Shown: piece after piece, positions 46,081 through 57,885 of the stretch | Numbering within the stretch: position 1 is the stretch's first letter | Layout: every line of letters starts with the position of its first letter | DNA from: Prostheceraeus crozeri | Lineage: Eukaryota > Platyhelminthes > Polycladida > Euryleptidae | NCBI GenBank assembly: GCA_907163375.1 | Contig: CAJQUW010004746.1 | Coordinates: 620,001 to 684,000 of the forward strand | Direction of reading: 5' to 3' | Length of the DNA: 64,000 nucleotides | Translations under genes and position numbers: made by a program | Notes under the pieces: generated by a model | Database searches by the model: none | What the model was told of the DNA's origin: nothing | The model's input: the letters and a program-made list of their open reading frames with translations, nothing else

Positions 46081-49000
46081 CTGAAAAAGAGGCAATGAAA
46101 TCAATTTGAAATGTGACTTTTATTCACTAAAAAGTATGCACAACGCTTCCTATCGTATCGTCTTCATGCACCACCCTCCTGAAGTTTGCTGGAAAGACGG
46201 TGAAAAATCGTATTGCCAAACATTTCCATAATCATCTTTTATAACACGGAAAAGCATAGTCCTAAAAGTCCTAAACAATCGTGCCGTGTAATGCAGTATC
46301 ATTTTTTTGATGGTTTAACGTCACTAGGTTTGCACCGGATAGTGGTTTTTACACGCATGTTGATCGTTTTTACTGTAAATATGTGATTCTTATGTGATTC
46401 GGTCACTCTACTCACATTATTTGAAAAAGAGAGAAATTGAAAAAGCATTATTTCAAGCAGAGGCTTGTTTCATTTATTGACATAAAAAGCGTTTATTTTC
46501 AAGGAATGTCGAAAATTGCTCTTTTTGCATCACAGTTGAAATTGAGAAAACATGTTAATTGCTCATGAGAGGCTCACTACTTATGCATAGAAGGGCATAA
46601 TGAATCTAATACATGTATCTGCAATATTTATTGTTACTGATATTATCTTAAGATATGGTTACGCAAAGGTTAGGCAATGAATATGTAAGGTTTTCATAGA
46701 TGCAATATCCGGTATCCGGTGCCAGATATTCAACTATCCGGTACCGGATATCCGGTGCAACCCTAAACGTCACTACTCCCCCTTACTAGGGGCTTCGATG
46801 GTGCTGAAATAGTTAGACTTTTAACTGGAGCGTTCTGATCTCTTAGTCAAGACGGCATTCAGTTCGATAGCATTCACCTACTTGCTGAGAATTTTTCCGA
46901 CTCATCAACAAGTGCCATTGGCAGTTGTAGTCGGACGAATGCTGATTGAATAAATTGAATTCTATGTGACCGTGTCTTCATTTTCCGATTATCAAGACGA
47001 ACCGCGATCTCAAATATGTATAATAATAATGGTTACGAAAAAAAAAACAGGCGCTTGAGATGAACATCAACTTCGGATTAAATCTGAATAAAATGTTAAG
47101 AAGATCTGATAAATATTGTTCGTGAATCGTAAGGCTTCAAGACGTTACTCCTCCTCAAAATTCAATATTCAAAACTATGTGATCAATTCGCTAATTGTTT
47201 AACGATATGTAGCACACCTATTCAAACGAATCACTATTTTGTCGTATTACGTTTGATTAAATGTGAAAATAATAAATGACTGTAAATCGAATTCAGATAT
47301 AATGATAACTGAACAAGAATAGATACCGTTTTTTCTAACACACACCCAGATTTCATTTGACTCTCCTTATCCGGATTCTATTGCAGGCCCGGATTATATT
47401 GGATCATTGGCGAAAATATTTCCTTTAATTAGTTTTTATTCTTTTAAGTAATACAATTATTCAATTGTGAAAAATAGTGTCGACCATTTTCTATTGTTCA
47501 ACTTTAGAAGTGCTTGACATGAAACTACATGGAAATCACACATGCACATAATCACTTCTGTAAGAAAGAAGTTCATAGGTTTACAATTATATAGAAATTC
47601 TGAGAAACTAATCCATTGTTGAACTCTAATCATATCGTCAGTGATCCGATCAACCGCTTAGTTTTCGTATTCAATCCACATTTTTTGACAACTAGAAACT
47701 CAATACACGCTGTAAAGATGGACAGTGGATGTGACATATCAGAGATGGAAACCGACCGCCGGAACTGCCTGTATTTTAGACCGACTTTTATTATTTAAGC
47801 AATGAGCAAATTTATCAGAAAGCAGGATATTTTTTGATTGAAGAAGAACATGTCTTGATCACCCAGTTAAGCCAATTTAGTTATTTAACTGTTATTCGAC
47901 CTAAATTAGTTATTGTATCTTTAAGCATATTGGAAATCATTTTAGTTAACATTATCTGACGAGTAAATGGTTTTCAAAATGAATGTAAATCTTGTAGAGA
48001 GCATAGCCTACATGTATGCTCAATTAACGAAACTGATATTTCGTGAGCATTGAGCGAATAATCAAATGGGACAATTGTGGTGTGTAATCAATCATCGGTA
48101 GGGCTAATGTCAAGCACAACGAAGACTTCGTAAAACAAAAGTAAATGTATATTTATCATTTTGAAGTATTCTTCAGTACAATTTGTATAAGTTTGTATTA
48201 TGTATTCTTGATGAAATATTACATGACGATAATTATAATCATAAATAGATGTTCGAGTATACCGGAACCGGGTACTTAATGTATGTCATACTACCTTGCT
48301 TCAATAAAATTTTAGACGAATATAAATATTTTGGAAAGAGCCAAATTTTTTGATCTTAAAATATTTAATTATCGATAGCGATATATTTCAGCTGCCACCA
48401 GCAGCTAAAAAACTTGGCTCTTTCGAAAATATTTATACTTTAAATGTCTGGCCAAAATCTATTCAGAATTTTAGACGAAAATAAATGTTGGAGTATTGTC
48501 ATCACCAAAGTTAAGAAAAATACTTTTAAACATTCTCTCACTTTTATTTTCATCTAAGACATGGATTTATCGTAGATAATCCCTCTGTGAGACTATAATC
48601 AAAAACTTTTCAGCAAAATTATAATAATCGAGCATTCGATATTGCTTTGTAATTAGCGTTATGGTAAATTTGGCTAGCCGTACCGTATACCTATCACATT
48701 AATTTGCGGAGAACCAATAATCAGGCCTAGTTTTGTACTCTTTTCCTATCAGTGAACGCATTCGTACAAAAAGTCCCTCATAAAAATCATTACTGCCTAC
48801 TCATCTGAGTAACGCGCTTGGCATGTTATTAAGGTTATCAATGAAAGTACTACTCCATGCAGAAGATTTGTCTGTAGGCATAATAGGCATATGCTATCTA
48901 GTCCTAAATAATTTTGATTAGATCTTGCAGGCCTATGCAGATTAATAATTTTGAAAGTTTAAATGTTAGCCTCATCAACATTTTCGTGACTTGACTGGTG

Positions 49001-50910
49001 TGAAACCGGTCTGCTTCCGGTGTTCTGCCTGGAAGTTGCCGGCCAATCAAGGAGTCCCTCCACATGATGCCATTTCTTACTGCGGATACAGCGTGTTGAG
49101 GCAGCCGCATGACCAATGACTACAATAGAAAATGACCTATCTGCCAGAACTGCAAGGAAAATACACTTGCGCGGCGAATCGTAGATCAGACCAAAATCAG
49201 ATCTTTGACAGATAACGCATTGAGCAAGCTGATACATCGCCACCAGGGCCAAAAGGTATGAAAAAAATAACTAGTCAAAACAAACCAGATGTCCTGTTGG
49301 CTACCTAATGGAAACGTAAGTAATCTAAAGTATATGAAAGTTGATAAGACACTCCTTGTGTGACACTTACTGGATAACCGAGAAAAATTATTAGACTTGC
49401 AATCTAGCGAGGTGCCATACTCCTTTTGAGATAAGCAATTCAATACACGCTGATGAACATACCAATGTTATGAACCTAAATGACCTGGAAATGCTTAAGG
49501 ATGAAATTATCAAGCTTCCACTATCAAAGTAAAGCACAGGAAGAATCATATTCGTATCATTGACAATCTTATAAATAATTCTCCAAAAGAAGGAGGCTAT
49601 ATAACGATCGAGTCTTATCATAGGTTAAAAGTAAGACCGAGAAATTCGGTAAAACTCGGATTAGTGTCACAGATAAGAGATCACTATGTCTGTCGAACAG
49701 CTCATGTTGACTAGCTCATGATAAATGATTCAACCTGGGATGATGTCTTATAAGACGGTCTTAAGTAGATGTTCAATGATCTCATTTAAGCACTAGTAGA
49801 AGTAGGATGAATAGGTATTACATTTCGCCCAGTTAGCTGACATCAATCACGTTTATTTTTGAATAAGTATCAAAGCGACAGAGTCAGAAAATTACAATTC
49901 ATGCACACCAATTTATGTCAGAATCAAAATATCTTATACGTGGTAAATTCTGAAAATTTTCTTCGAGTTCTGATTTTTTTGTGTCTAGACATAAACTCAA
50001 ATGTGCATGAAGTGAAGGACTGAACGAGCAATATCTCGGTAGAAAACATATATGTTGATATAATATATGTTGATGCCACAAAATCAACATTAAAGTCATT
50101 ATCTGCTCCTTTTCTTCTTGTGGAAGCTGTTCACATGACAGCAAACTTAGTGCATGATAGCTGAATGTTCATTTGTTTGGTAGAAATTATACAAACAGGT
50201 TGATGGCTTAGCTTTGGGAAACCCCAACATTATCCAGCCGATTACTGGAGTCAAAGAATGCAAACTTCTCAAGACCAAACTTCACCCAAATTGAAAATTG
50301 CATCACGGAATTTGATGACATATTCTTTCACAAGATCGTTGATAGCGATGACTTTCATTATTTTTGAAGTACACAAGCTAATGGCATCCACATGCTGAAT
50401 TCACAAGTGATACTGCTGGTAGATATTTGGTGGCACACATCTCTTGGAAAAATTCCTTGGCTATCAGTCGAAATATTTTCTTTTGAAAGAGAAAAATTCA
50501 TGTGATGGAATATATTGGCTCTTCAATGCAACACTCAATTCCAAAAATAATCGAAGGAAATGAACCATATATTAACAACCGTCAATTCAAAAGGACCAAA
50601 ATATTTTGCCCTTTCTTAACACTTTATATGGTCATCGCAGTTGGAACCATGTTTCTTACTTGATTACTTTATTTTTCATGCCTTAAATTTGCATTATGTA
50701 CTTTGATACCTTCATTTTTGTGCTTTCGGGTTTTGGTGGGGTTTTGAAAATATATCTCCTGCAGTAAGTTCATAGCTTTGACGCTATTACATGTATAAAC
50801 AATCTCTTCTTCAGCTAGACTCTGTTTATATAGCTAAACTAAGTTTGCTGTTAACAGATTATTTCCGCTCATTTTTTTAGAATAGACAGAAAATAAATGG
50901 AGGCACTTAC
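46081..50910 (-). other. FAAH2: Intron 1 of the FAAH2-like gene (4.8 kb)
   Basis: Phase 0, donor AAG|GTAAGT, acceptor TTTTTCAG. It holds a solo-looking end with CCGGTACCGGATATCCGGTGCAACCC near 46735-46765, typical of a transposon terminus, with no partner found. It also holds the small MITE at 48318-48440. The rest, including 46.8-48.3 kb and 48.5-50.9 kb, shows nothing I can assign. Confidence 0.85.
48318..48440. mobile_element. Small MITE of about 120 bp
   Basis: ATAAATATTTTGGAAAGAGCCAA at the left is mirrored as TTGGCTCTTTCGAAAATATTTAT at the right. The directly repeated sequence ATTTTAGACGAA lies outside at 48308 and 48468, which may be a longer duplication or an older repeat. Confidence 0.65.
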
Positions 50911-51105
50911 CTTTCTGGATAATATTTTTTTAGCCAACTCTCTTGCAGGAATCTTAAGAATATGACTATTATTGTCGGCTATAGCAGGAACATTTTTCGC
51001 AGGAATCCTGTTGTTTTTCCAGCGAAATATTGCTCTGACAAACGGCACAACGATATGTCGATAGAATAATAATAGAAGGATGCCGATATTACTTGCGATA
51101 CTCAT
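50911..51105 (-). CDS. FAAH2: FAAH2-like, first coding exon (membrane anchor)
   Basis: This exon codes for residues 1-65. I chose the ATG at 51105 because the frame upstream has no other ATG before a TTGTTGCAG that itself looks like a 3' splice site, with the exon then starting at 51109. A non-coding 5' exon farther right is therefore likely. Residues 4-26 form one hydrophobic stretch, followed by a basic patch (RAIFRWKNNR), which fits the single N-terminal membrane anchor known in FAAH2 proteins. The end of the exon (IPARELAKKILSRK) matches the start of the amidase fold, a helix that selects residues before the core. The donor is AAG|GTAAGT, phase 0. Fusion to the next exon gives SRK-LTATEVMEVF, a normal amidase helix. 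Confidence 0.85.
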
Positions 51106-51345
51106 CGTCTGCAACAAAGTAGAGCATTTTAGACTTTCATAAATATGAATTTCGTGAATGCGTTCATTATCTTTTGTCGAAGGCTTCTTCTATTGAGGAA
51201 TGAGTTTTTCGTATCACATATTAAAATGTGAATTTTTCTTAATTTTCAACATGGCGAAGAAACATGCAAGAAAAATATGATAAACATAACTAAGTGTTAA
51301 CGAATATCGTTAAAAAAATGATTCCCCTTTACTCAATTTTATATG

Positions 51346-51471
51346 CAAATAAAGCCACTAAATTCATTTTATGAAAATCAAACCTAATTCAAAACTAGCT
51401 AAGAAAATCAAACTAATTTTGTGCAAAGCAGTAGTTTTGATTTTCTTCAAATGAATTAAGTGGCTTTATTT
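51346..51471. mobile_element. Small foldback MITE upstream of the FAAH2-like start
   Basis: AAATAAAGCCACTAAATTCAT at the left is mirrored by ATGAATTAAGTGGCTTTATTT at the right. GAAAATCAAAC and GTTTTGATTTTC continue the arms inward. It lies about 240 bp upstream of the ATG, or in a 5' intron. Confidence 0.75.
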
Positions 51472-51537
51472 ATATATAAGTAACAATGTGCTGCTCACCA
51501 TCTGAGCGATACCTATGTGAGAAAAGCACGCGCGAAA

Positions 51538-51547
51538 CCCCCCCCCC
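51538..51547. repeat. Poly-C run of 10
   Basis: An unusual C homopolymer in AT-rich DNA. It is also a place where sequencing errors are likely. Confidence 0.85.
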
Positions 51548-52186
51548 TCCCACAAACCAGTCTCGCAGACGGCCTATTGCTAAGATTCGCCGCATCTGTC
51601 ATTCTTCATACAATATCGTACAAAAGCCGTTTTTACTTCTTTACTATATCGGATCGTTCCCTTGGTAGATACTTGATTTATTGAGTCATAATATAGATGT
51701 CAACACGGCAAGTTTTGTGTTAACACTTTCTCAAGGGCAAAGTCACAGTTGCTGCACAACGAGAAGAGGGATATTAAAGGCATAACTGTAGTCGGTTCAT
51801 CAAAACATCTCATGCTTATGTTCAGAGAGGGTTAATCTAGGATGTGTGGCGATATTCAGTCAACTTCGTTTAAACTAGATTACTTTGCTCACTTATAATG
51901 GCAAGTTCAAAGTTCTACTTGAACATCAGCCAGATTTGATTCACTGATTTTTCAACACGTTAAATGAGGGCACTTTTTTTGACTTCGATTTTTCAAACTG
52001 CACAAATCTTCAGCATGTCTATATTTTCGCGGTGGACAAGTTTGACCAATAAGGATTTTGTTGCAAATCCTACAATGAAAATTATGAACAGTATGTGCAT
52101 GTACATACTGTGGATGCACATGCATGCACACATGTGTACGATTATATGTACGGTTACATGCACATGTCATTCTACACCATTGCAAG

Positions 52187-52317
52187 GCAAATTTCAAGGA
52201 TAGTAAAGCTCATTTCAAATAATGTCGGATTTGATTTCTAAGACAGTGAGGCTGATTTTAAAACATCTTTGATATAATTTCAAAGATAGTAATGCTGATT
52301 TCAAATTATCTTTGGAA
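52187..52317. repeat. Diverged tandem repeat, three 43-bp units
   Basis: Units of the form TTTCAAAGATAGTAATGCTGATTTCAAA followed by a 15-base tail occur three times at a 43-base period, with roughly a quarter of positions changed between units. Confidence 0.7.
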
Positions 52318-54129
52318 TGACTTCAGATGATGTAAATGTATCAAAATATCCATCATTTATACGCGTCATTAATTCATCACTACGAACTATTACACTCCAT
52401 GCAATTTATGCAAACTAAATTGAGCCTCAAGTGAATATCTAGCATTTTAACTTTACTTTCACTTCTCTAAAGTTTATGCAGTAGCTTGTTGTATATTCTA
52501 ATGTTCCTTAGTAAGATATAAATTTCAATGTATGAGCAGCTGTCTCGATTATTTACTGAATTAATGCTGACATTGTATGCATTGATTATGAGGCGGAATA
52601 TGAAAAGGAAAAAATCAAAGAGAAACATCGTTATAACAGTGACAATGAACTCAAGAAGCAAGAAGACCTTAGAAAACATATGTCGATTGACGACATAGTA
52701 TTGACCAGTTTGTTTTGTTGAGCTTTTTATATCGACTTTCATGACTTTTATGAGTTGAGGAATTATCGACTCTATCATTTTGGTAAGAGCTGCAACTCAT
52801 GCTACAGATAACAATGAAAATATATTCGTACTACCCGTTGTATTTTATGATGATTGAAAGAAACACCTCCCAGGAGAAATGAAATACAAAGTTATGATCT
52901 ATGTCAAGTTAAGCATCAAGAATTCAAAGGCCGGTCTTCTGATGAACAAAGATCATCATATATTGATAGTCCTAGGAGGTTTGAAAATGTTGTCACAATC
53001 CATTGGGAGAGGTTTTACAATGAAACTCGCAAAAACCTCTACGTTGAACAATTAAGATGCGGGGTCTGCTCGAGAAAATACAGTAGTTCATATCGCTCTT
53101 TGGTATTTTTGCCGATACCGTAGTTGATTAGAAGTCGACGATCCGAGTTACGAAATCTCATTTTAATGCTAACATAGTATCATAAGGATGGGAAATATTG
53201 AATAATGATGTAAAACTGGAAAAAGTGGTGAAGTTGCAGAAAATTCCAGGAAAAAGGAAAGGAATACATGAGTTACCTAGTGTCTTAAAGCTCCATATCT
53301 TCCTTTCGTACCCCATCATCAGTAGTCATCATAAATGTACATGTGCTTCAAATAGCATATTCGGAGAAGATTCGTATCTACGATCTCATGTCTAAAGCTT
53401 GGAAGTTGTGATCGACAGTGGCATGGGTTTTTCAAAGATAGGTGGGTTTTTTTCAGCCTTGGTTGAAATACACTACAGCAGAAAAGTCGTAAATTGGAGT
53501 CGTTTTTGTAAATAAGTCAAACTGGAAGTCGTAATTCCGCGATGAGCCTTGACGTGTCTATATCACATAATCAAGAGCACACTCCTTTGAATGATGCTCC
53601 CATGATTCCTGTATACAGCGCTGGGAGGGTAAACCACGCTCGAATTTCTATAAAAATTAAAAAACCCACGAAATACTCTGGTGGGTCAAGGGCCATTGAG
53701 CAGTTGTTAAAAAATGTTGATTTCGTTAGCCTCGAAGTAATATTTCAAGGAGGAAGCACTGAATAATAAAGAATTTATAATAATAACAAGGAATAATAAC
53801 TAAGTCTAGGCTAACTAATCCGAAGCTTCAACCATCAGAATCTGTATTTTGAAAGAATAAGAATTTTTCCAGATTTTTTTAACCAAACAGTCCAGATTAT
53901 ACATCTTTTAGCTTAACTTTTTCTCCATTGCTTAAGTTTTTAAATATGTGACTAGGACCAATCAGTGAAGGTAACAGGAACAGTTACCATCTAAAGGATT
54001 TCATCATAATGAAATAAAAAACTGTCTTTGCAAGTTTTCCGTCATCACATGGAACTGATCAGTTTCTGATATGATATGATGCTGCCGATTTTGAAGGTCA
54101 TCGCTACACGTCTACCTAAAAAATCACAT

Positions 54130-55080
54130 TCAGATCAACTTTGAATCGATTCCTATCGTACGGTCTCAAATTTCCCAGTGTTGTCCAAACTATCGGAGAG
54201 AATAGTTACGCTTTAATCTGGAGACAAACAAACACCCATCCAAATCAAACTGTTCGCAGAGCTAGTCATTCCACGGAGAGCGCAAATGCGAAAACTATCA
54301 TCCGACTTACTCAATACCATGCACTGATGGCACTCACATCATTCCTGGATCTATCATCAGCGTTTGAAGCTGCACATTATCGCATTCTGACAAAGTGCTT
54401 ACATCGCTCATTTAAAATATCGGATTGTATACTAAACTGAATTTCATCATTTCTATCCAACCGCTTTCAATAAATCTTCTGTCGTCATGAATTCTCATCG
54501 TATAATTCAGTCTCTGGGGTACCCTAAGGCTCTGTTATTGGCCCTATTAATTTTTTCATGTATACAATGAGAATTATTTGAGTACACCATGAAACATGAT
54601 CTGTCCATGCTAATTCACTGTATGGTGTTGACATTCAATTATGCGCATCCTCTCTGCCTTCTCAGACTGACTGTCTCCGTTTGCGCACCAGCGTTAGAGC
54701 CGACTTATTTGACATTGACAGGTCGCTAAAGCACGAACAGCCTTCGGCTAACAAACAGAAATCTGTGGTTCGTAAGTTTGAGATGAAATCATCAAATTCC
54801 CAATAATCTTTTGTTTGTCTGTGGATATCGATCAATCTCGGTGCTCTCTGTACGTTGTCTCCGTATTCATATTGACTCGCACGTTTTGATGATAAAAACA
54901 TATTTCAAATATTATGTCTTCCTGCTATTCAACTGTGAGACCGATTAGCTCCATCAGACCCTTCACTTCCGCTTTGCTGCCACTGCCTATATTCAGTCAC
55001 TAGTACTCATCAACAGACTACACTACTGAATCGCTTCACTGTCTGGTTTCCAAGTCTAGTCCATTAAGCGACTACAAAAT
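54130..55080 (+). pseudogene. LINE reverse-transcriptase remnant (L2/CR1-like)
   Basis: Translated pieces read HSTESANAKTI, then FLDLSSAFEAAHYRIL (first catalytic RT block, D-L-S-A-A-F-D-T in intact members). SFLSNRFQ follows, then SVSGVP and GSVIGPINFF (GVPQGSVLGP). The expected FYADD box is decayed. Stops and frame changes are frequent. Together with the C-terminal piece at 56548-56860, in the same orientation and in the right order, it may be one old copy split by the foldback element at 55770-56505. Confidence 0.7.
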
Positions 55081-55769
55081 TTATTTAAATATATCTCTAG
55101 CTACATTTCTAGTCTACAATTCGCCCCAAGCGGATTTAACGAACCAAATAAAAAGCTTGTCTTTTGAGGTCTAATTATATAAAATTGTTATTTGTTTCCT
55201 GCACTTATGCTTCATGGAGTTCTATTGGAGTTCTTCATGCGTTGAACATAAATACCTCCTAGTACGGATCATTAGCCTGAAATCTGATCAAAATCTTCAG
55301 TATAAATAAAACATATTTCCCCATCAATACCGCATCAGCACACTATGTAGCAGCAATAAGCTTTTAATGAGCAATAATTTATCACTGCTTGCACCTGCAA
55401 TCATTGCCATTGCCATACTCAATGCTCTCCACTTAGACCAACTATTGATAAGACCAAAATGCTTCATCGCCACCTTCTTCGTCGAGGAAAGATGCCGGCT
55501 ATTTTCGATTGCAAGGGCAAAAAAAGAACATATTTTTCAAAAGATCTGGAAATTTTTAAAGATGACATGACATGATAGAATTTCATTTTGTGTCACATTC
55601 CATTATCAAACACTTAACAACAAAAGATTGTGTGCTACAACTTTGATTCGGCCTACAGACTTTTAATGTCTGATAAAAAGTAGTACTTAGGAGTTACTTG
55701 CAGGAAATCGACCAAATTCTATTTCCCTACCATTTAGAAAATCCTGACATCTCTAGCGCCATACCCACT

Positions 55770-56505
55770 TTAGTCCGACAATCAGAGCGAGTTTCTACAT
55801 GTAGCGAGGCCAAAAATGAGACTTTCACAGAATGACGCACACCATATTCCTACCACAAATCTGCGCATCTGCCGAGTTCTATCTGGTTCCTCTTCATGTC
55901 AGGCACAATCAAATGAAAGCATATGTTAATGCAATGTGAAGCAGACTGAATTTTTTGGTCAACATGAAATTTTCTATGTTTTCGCTTACTAAGTTAGAAA
56001 TACTCAATCTATTCCCATAGTTTTTGACAAGGAATGTCTGCAGGTCATTTTCTGTGATATGCATGTGTTATCATCATGCTTCTCAACGGCAATGTATGCG
56101 AGCATATGGTTATATGTGAAATAAATTGCTCAAAATGCGTGTTTGTCGACACTAGAAAACTTGCCAAATCTGAATGTGTTTAGCTCCATAGGCAAAAGTG
56201 CATGAATGTGATTGGAAATGATCTCAAGACATAACATGTCAAAAATTTTGAGTCTGGGCTTAGTACTTCAATTTAATCAGAGAAAACATAGTAAATTTCA
56301 TTCTTCCTAAAAATCGTAAATCTGTGTCCCATTGGATTGATATGTGTTTTTCTTTGATCCTGTCTGACATGAACCAGGTAGAACTCGGCAGAGGTGCAAA
56401 TTCGTAGCAGACATGACATAGGATGCACATCATTCTAGGAAAGTCTCATTTTCGGCTTCGTTCCCTGCAGAAGCTCGTTATGGCTTCAGGACTGTTTAAT
56501 CACAA
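55770..56505. repeat. Foldback element F, copy 2 (fuller copy)
   Basis: The outer ends AAAATGAGACTTTC and GAAAGTCTCATTTT are inverse. Inner parts (ATGAAATTTTCTATGTTTTC with GAAAACATAGTAAATTTCAT) pair too, giving arms of about 330 bp. The right half matches copy 1 at 23780-24385 in the same orientation, including CTGCAGAAGCTCGTT. No protein is encoded. Confidence 0.78.
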
Positions 56506-56547
56506 ATTTTTTTTACGAATCAACAGACCCAACAAATTTTTAAATTT

Positions 56548-56860
56548 TTGTCATGTTTTCAATGTTTTCACGACCATGCACTCTCCCCCATCCAACTGAG
56601 CTCCTCTCTATACCTTCAGTACTCAATTCAATGCCCGCCCTCACATATCTGCTCTTCCAGTTCGGGAGCACTGCTTTTCCCTGCTGTTCGTCGCCCTTTT
56701 CTTAGTAACCGATCTTTCACTTTCGCTTCCATTTGTATTTGGAACAATAGTCCCTCCTTCACTACATCTTTGACATGTTTTCAAGCACTCAATTCGGCTA
56801 TCCAATGTTCATACATACTTGTATGACACTTGTCACACTCACACTCACTCCACGATGATT
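56548..56860 (+). pseudogene. LINE C-terminal tail
   Basis: The frame reads CPPSHICSSSSGALLFPAVR, then FLSNRSFTFASICIWNNSP and FQALNSAI. This resembles the conserved tail of L2/CR1-type LINE proteins, where RSFSYSAPTVWNSLP and FKSALKTHLF are usual. One open frame of 92 codons remains. It probably belongs with the RT remnant at 54.1-55.1 kb. Confidence 0.6.
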
Positions 56861-56920
56861 CATTTCATTACTGCCTTGAGAAATGGTCTGGACACGAAAC
56901 GTCGGCTATACATATATATT

Positions 56921-57128
56921 TTTTTGTGAAAATGGCTCAATCAAGATAAATAAATGTATTTTCACAAATTTTCGTGATTGCAACCGCAATACGTCATCTA
57001 TTACTCTATTACATCTTATTTTAATAGAAATTTCTATTACCTTATTACCTGATGACGTATTGCAGTTGCAATCACGAAAATTTGTGAAAATACATTTATT
57101 TATCTTGATTGAGCCATTTTCACAAAAA
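56921..57128. mobile_element. Palindromic MITE, 78-bp arms with one mismatch
   Basis: Arms 56921-56998 and 57051-57128 are inverse copies with 77 of 78 positions equal (the change is GCAACCGCAA against GCAACTGCAA). The 52-bp loop is AT-rich. TATAT-type sequence on both sides may be the target. The near identity of the arms suggests a young insertion. Confidence 0.88.
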
Positions 57129-57660
57129 TATATTTCTCAAGATGCCGATTTTCAAAACCATATACATATATATACTATTTTCTCAATTATTTAACTGGTA
57201 TTCTTGCTGGCATTAAAATTACTCCGGAGAGAAATCGGATATTTATAGTGATTCACAGACGTTAAAATTGCATTGAATTAGAAATACTGTATAGTTCAAG
57301 ACTTTCCAATCTAAAAAAACCCCCACTTTCAGGGCAATCAAGATTTTTCGGCACGGATGGATTGGTACGATGGTAGGTTACATTACCACTATCATCACTA
57401 TTATCTCGACTACTTGCATCTTTAAATCTTAATTTTGTTTTTATTTAAAAAAGAATGCAAAATCCACTGGCATAGGTTTTGAATAGCCATTCATTTTAGA
57501 TATGTCATAGATCTTATTTCATAATAGAAGCTCTCCAGCAATTGGACACTTTAAATGATCGGTGTAACATACCTGTTACATATAAGACCTACTTTCCATA
57601 GTTTAGGACAGATGAACTTGTAGTTTAATAGGAGTCCCTTGCAAGTAGGTCTACGACACA

Positions 57661-57863
57661 TGTATTGACTCATGAAGTACAATTTTATATTCTTTTTTCG
57701 TGCATCTGCTTTCATAAGTAGCGTGGACATGATGCACTTGTATCGTCCTTTTTCTATTCCCTTTCAGATTGGTGGGGCCTTTTTTGTGTGTCAATAAACC
57801 TGCTGTTTTGGTACTAGATATCATTCTCTCTCTCAATTGATGTACCTACGTGTGAACTTTTCA
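57661..57863 (+). repeat. 5' LTR of a Copia fossil
   Basis: Starts TGTATTGACTCATG and ends GTGAACTTTTCA. It matches 62095-62296 over the full length, with about one position in seven changed by eye. Confidence 0.82.
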
Positions 57864-57885
57864 TGCTAGCAGAGTGTGGTTTCGA
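57864..57885 (+). promoter_or_regulatory. Fossil primer-binding site (initiator tRNA-Met type)
   Basis: It lies immediately after the terminal CA of the 5' LTR. It resembles TGGTAGCAGAGGATGGTTTCGA, the complement of the tRNA-iMet 3' end, at most positions. Confidence 0.6.

Larger units (their letters stand above)
10571..51105 (-). other. FAAH2: Gene body of a fatty-acid amide hydrolase 2-like gene (partial)
   Basis: Five coding exons on the minus strand join into one open frame of 332 residues: 50911-51105, 45867-46080, 44933-45262, 34119-34276 and 10571-10669. Every junction has a GT donor and an AG acceptor. The phases agree across all four introns (0, 1, 1, 0). The joined product follows the amidase-signature order of FAAH2: N-terminal membrane anchor, amidase Lys, GGSSGGE, SDIGGS, then the segment after the signature. 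The introns measure 4830, 604, 10656 and 23449 bp, and most recognisable mobile elements in the window sit inside them. Human FAAH2 is about 530 residues, so roughly 200 C-terminal residues are missing here. Family assignment is strong; whether the gene is intact beyond the window is unknown. Confidence 0.88.

Noticed and set aside
52467-52778. Open frame of 103 codons on the minus strand with hydrophobic stretches
   Set aside because: Hydrophobicity follows from AT-rich codons (Ile, Phe, Leu); no conserved motif seen.
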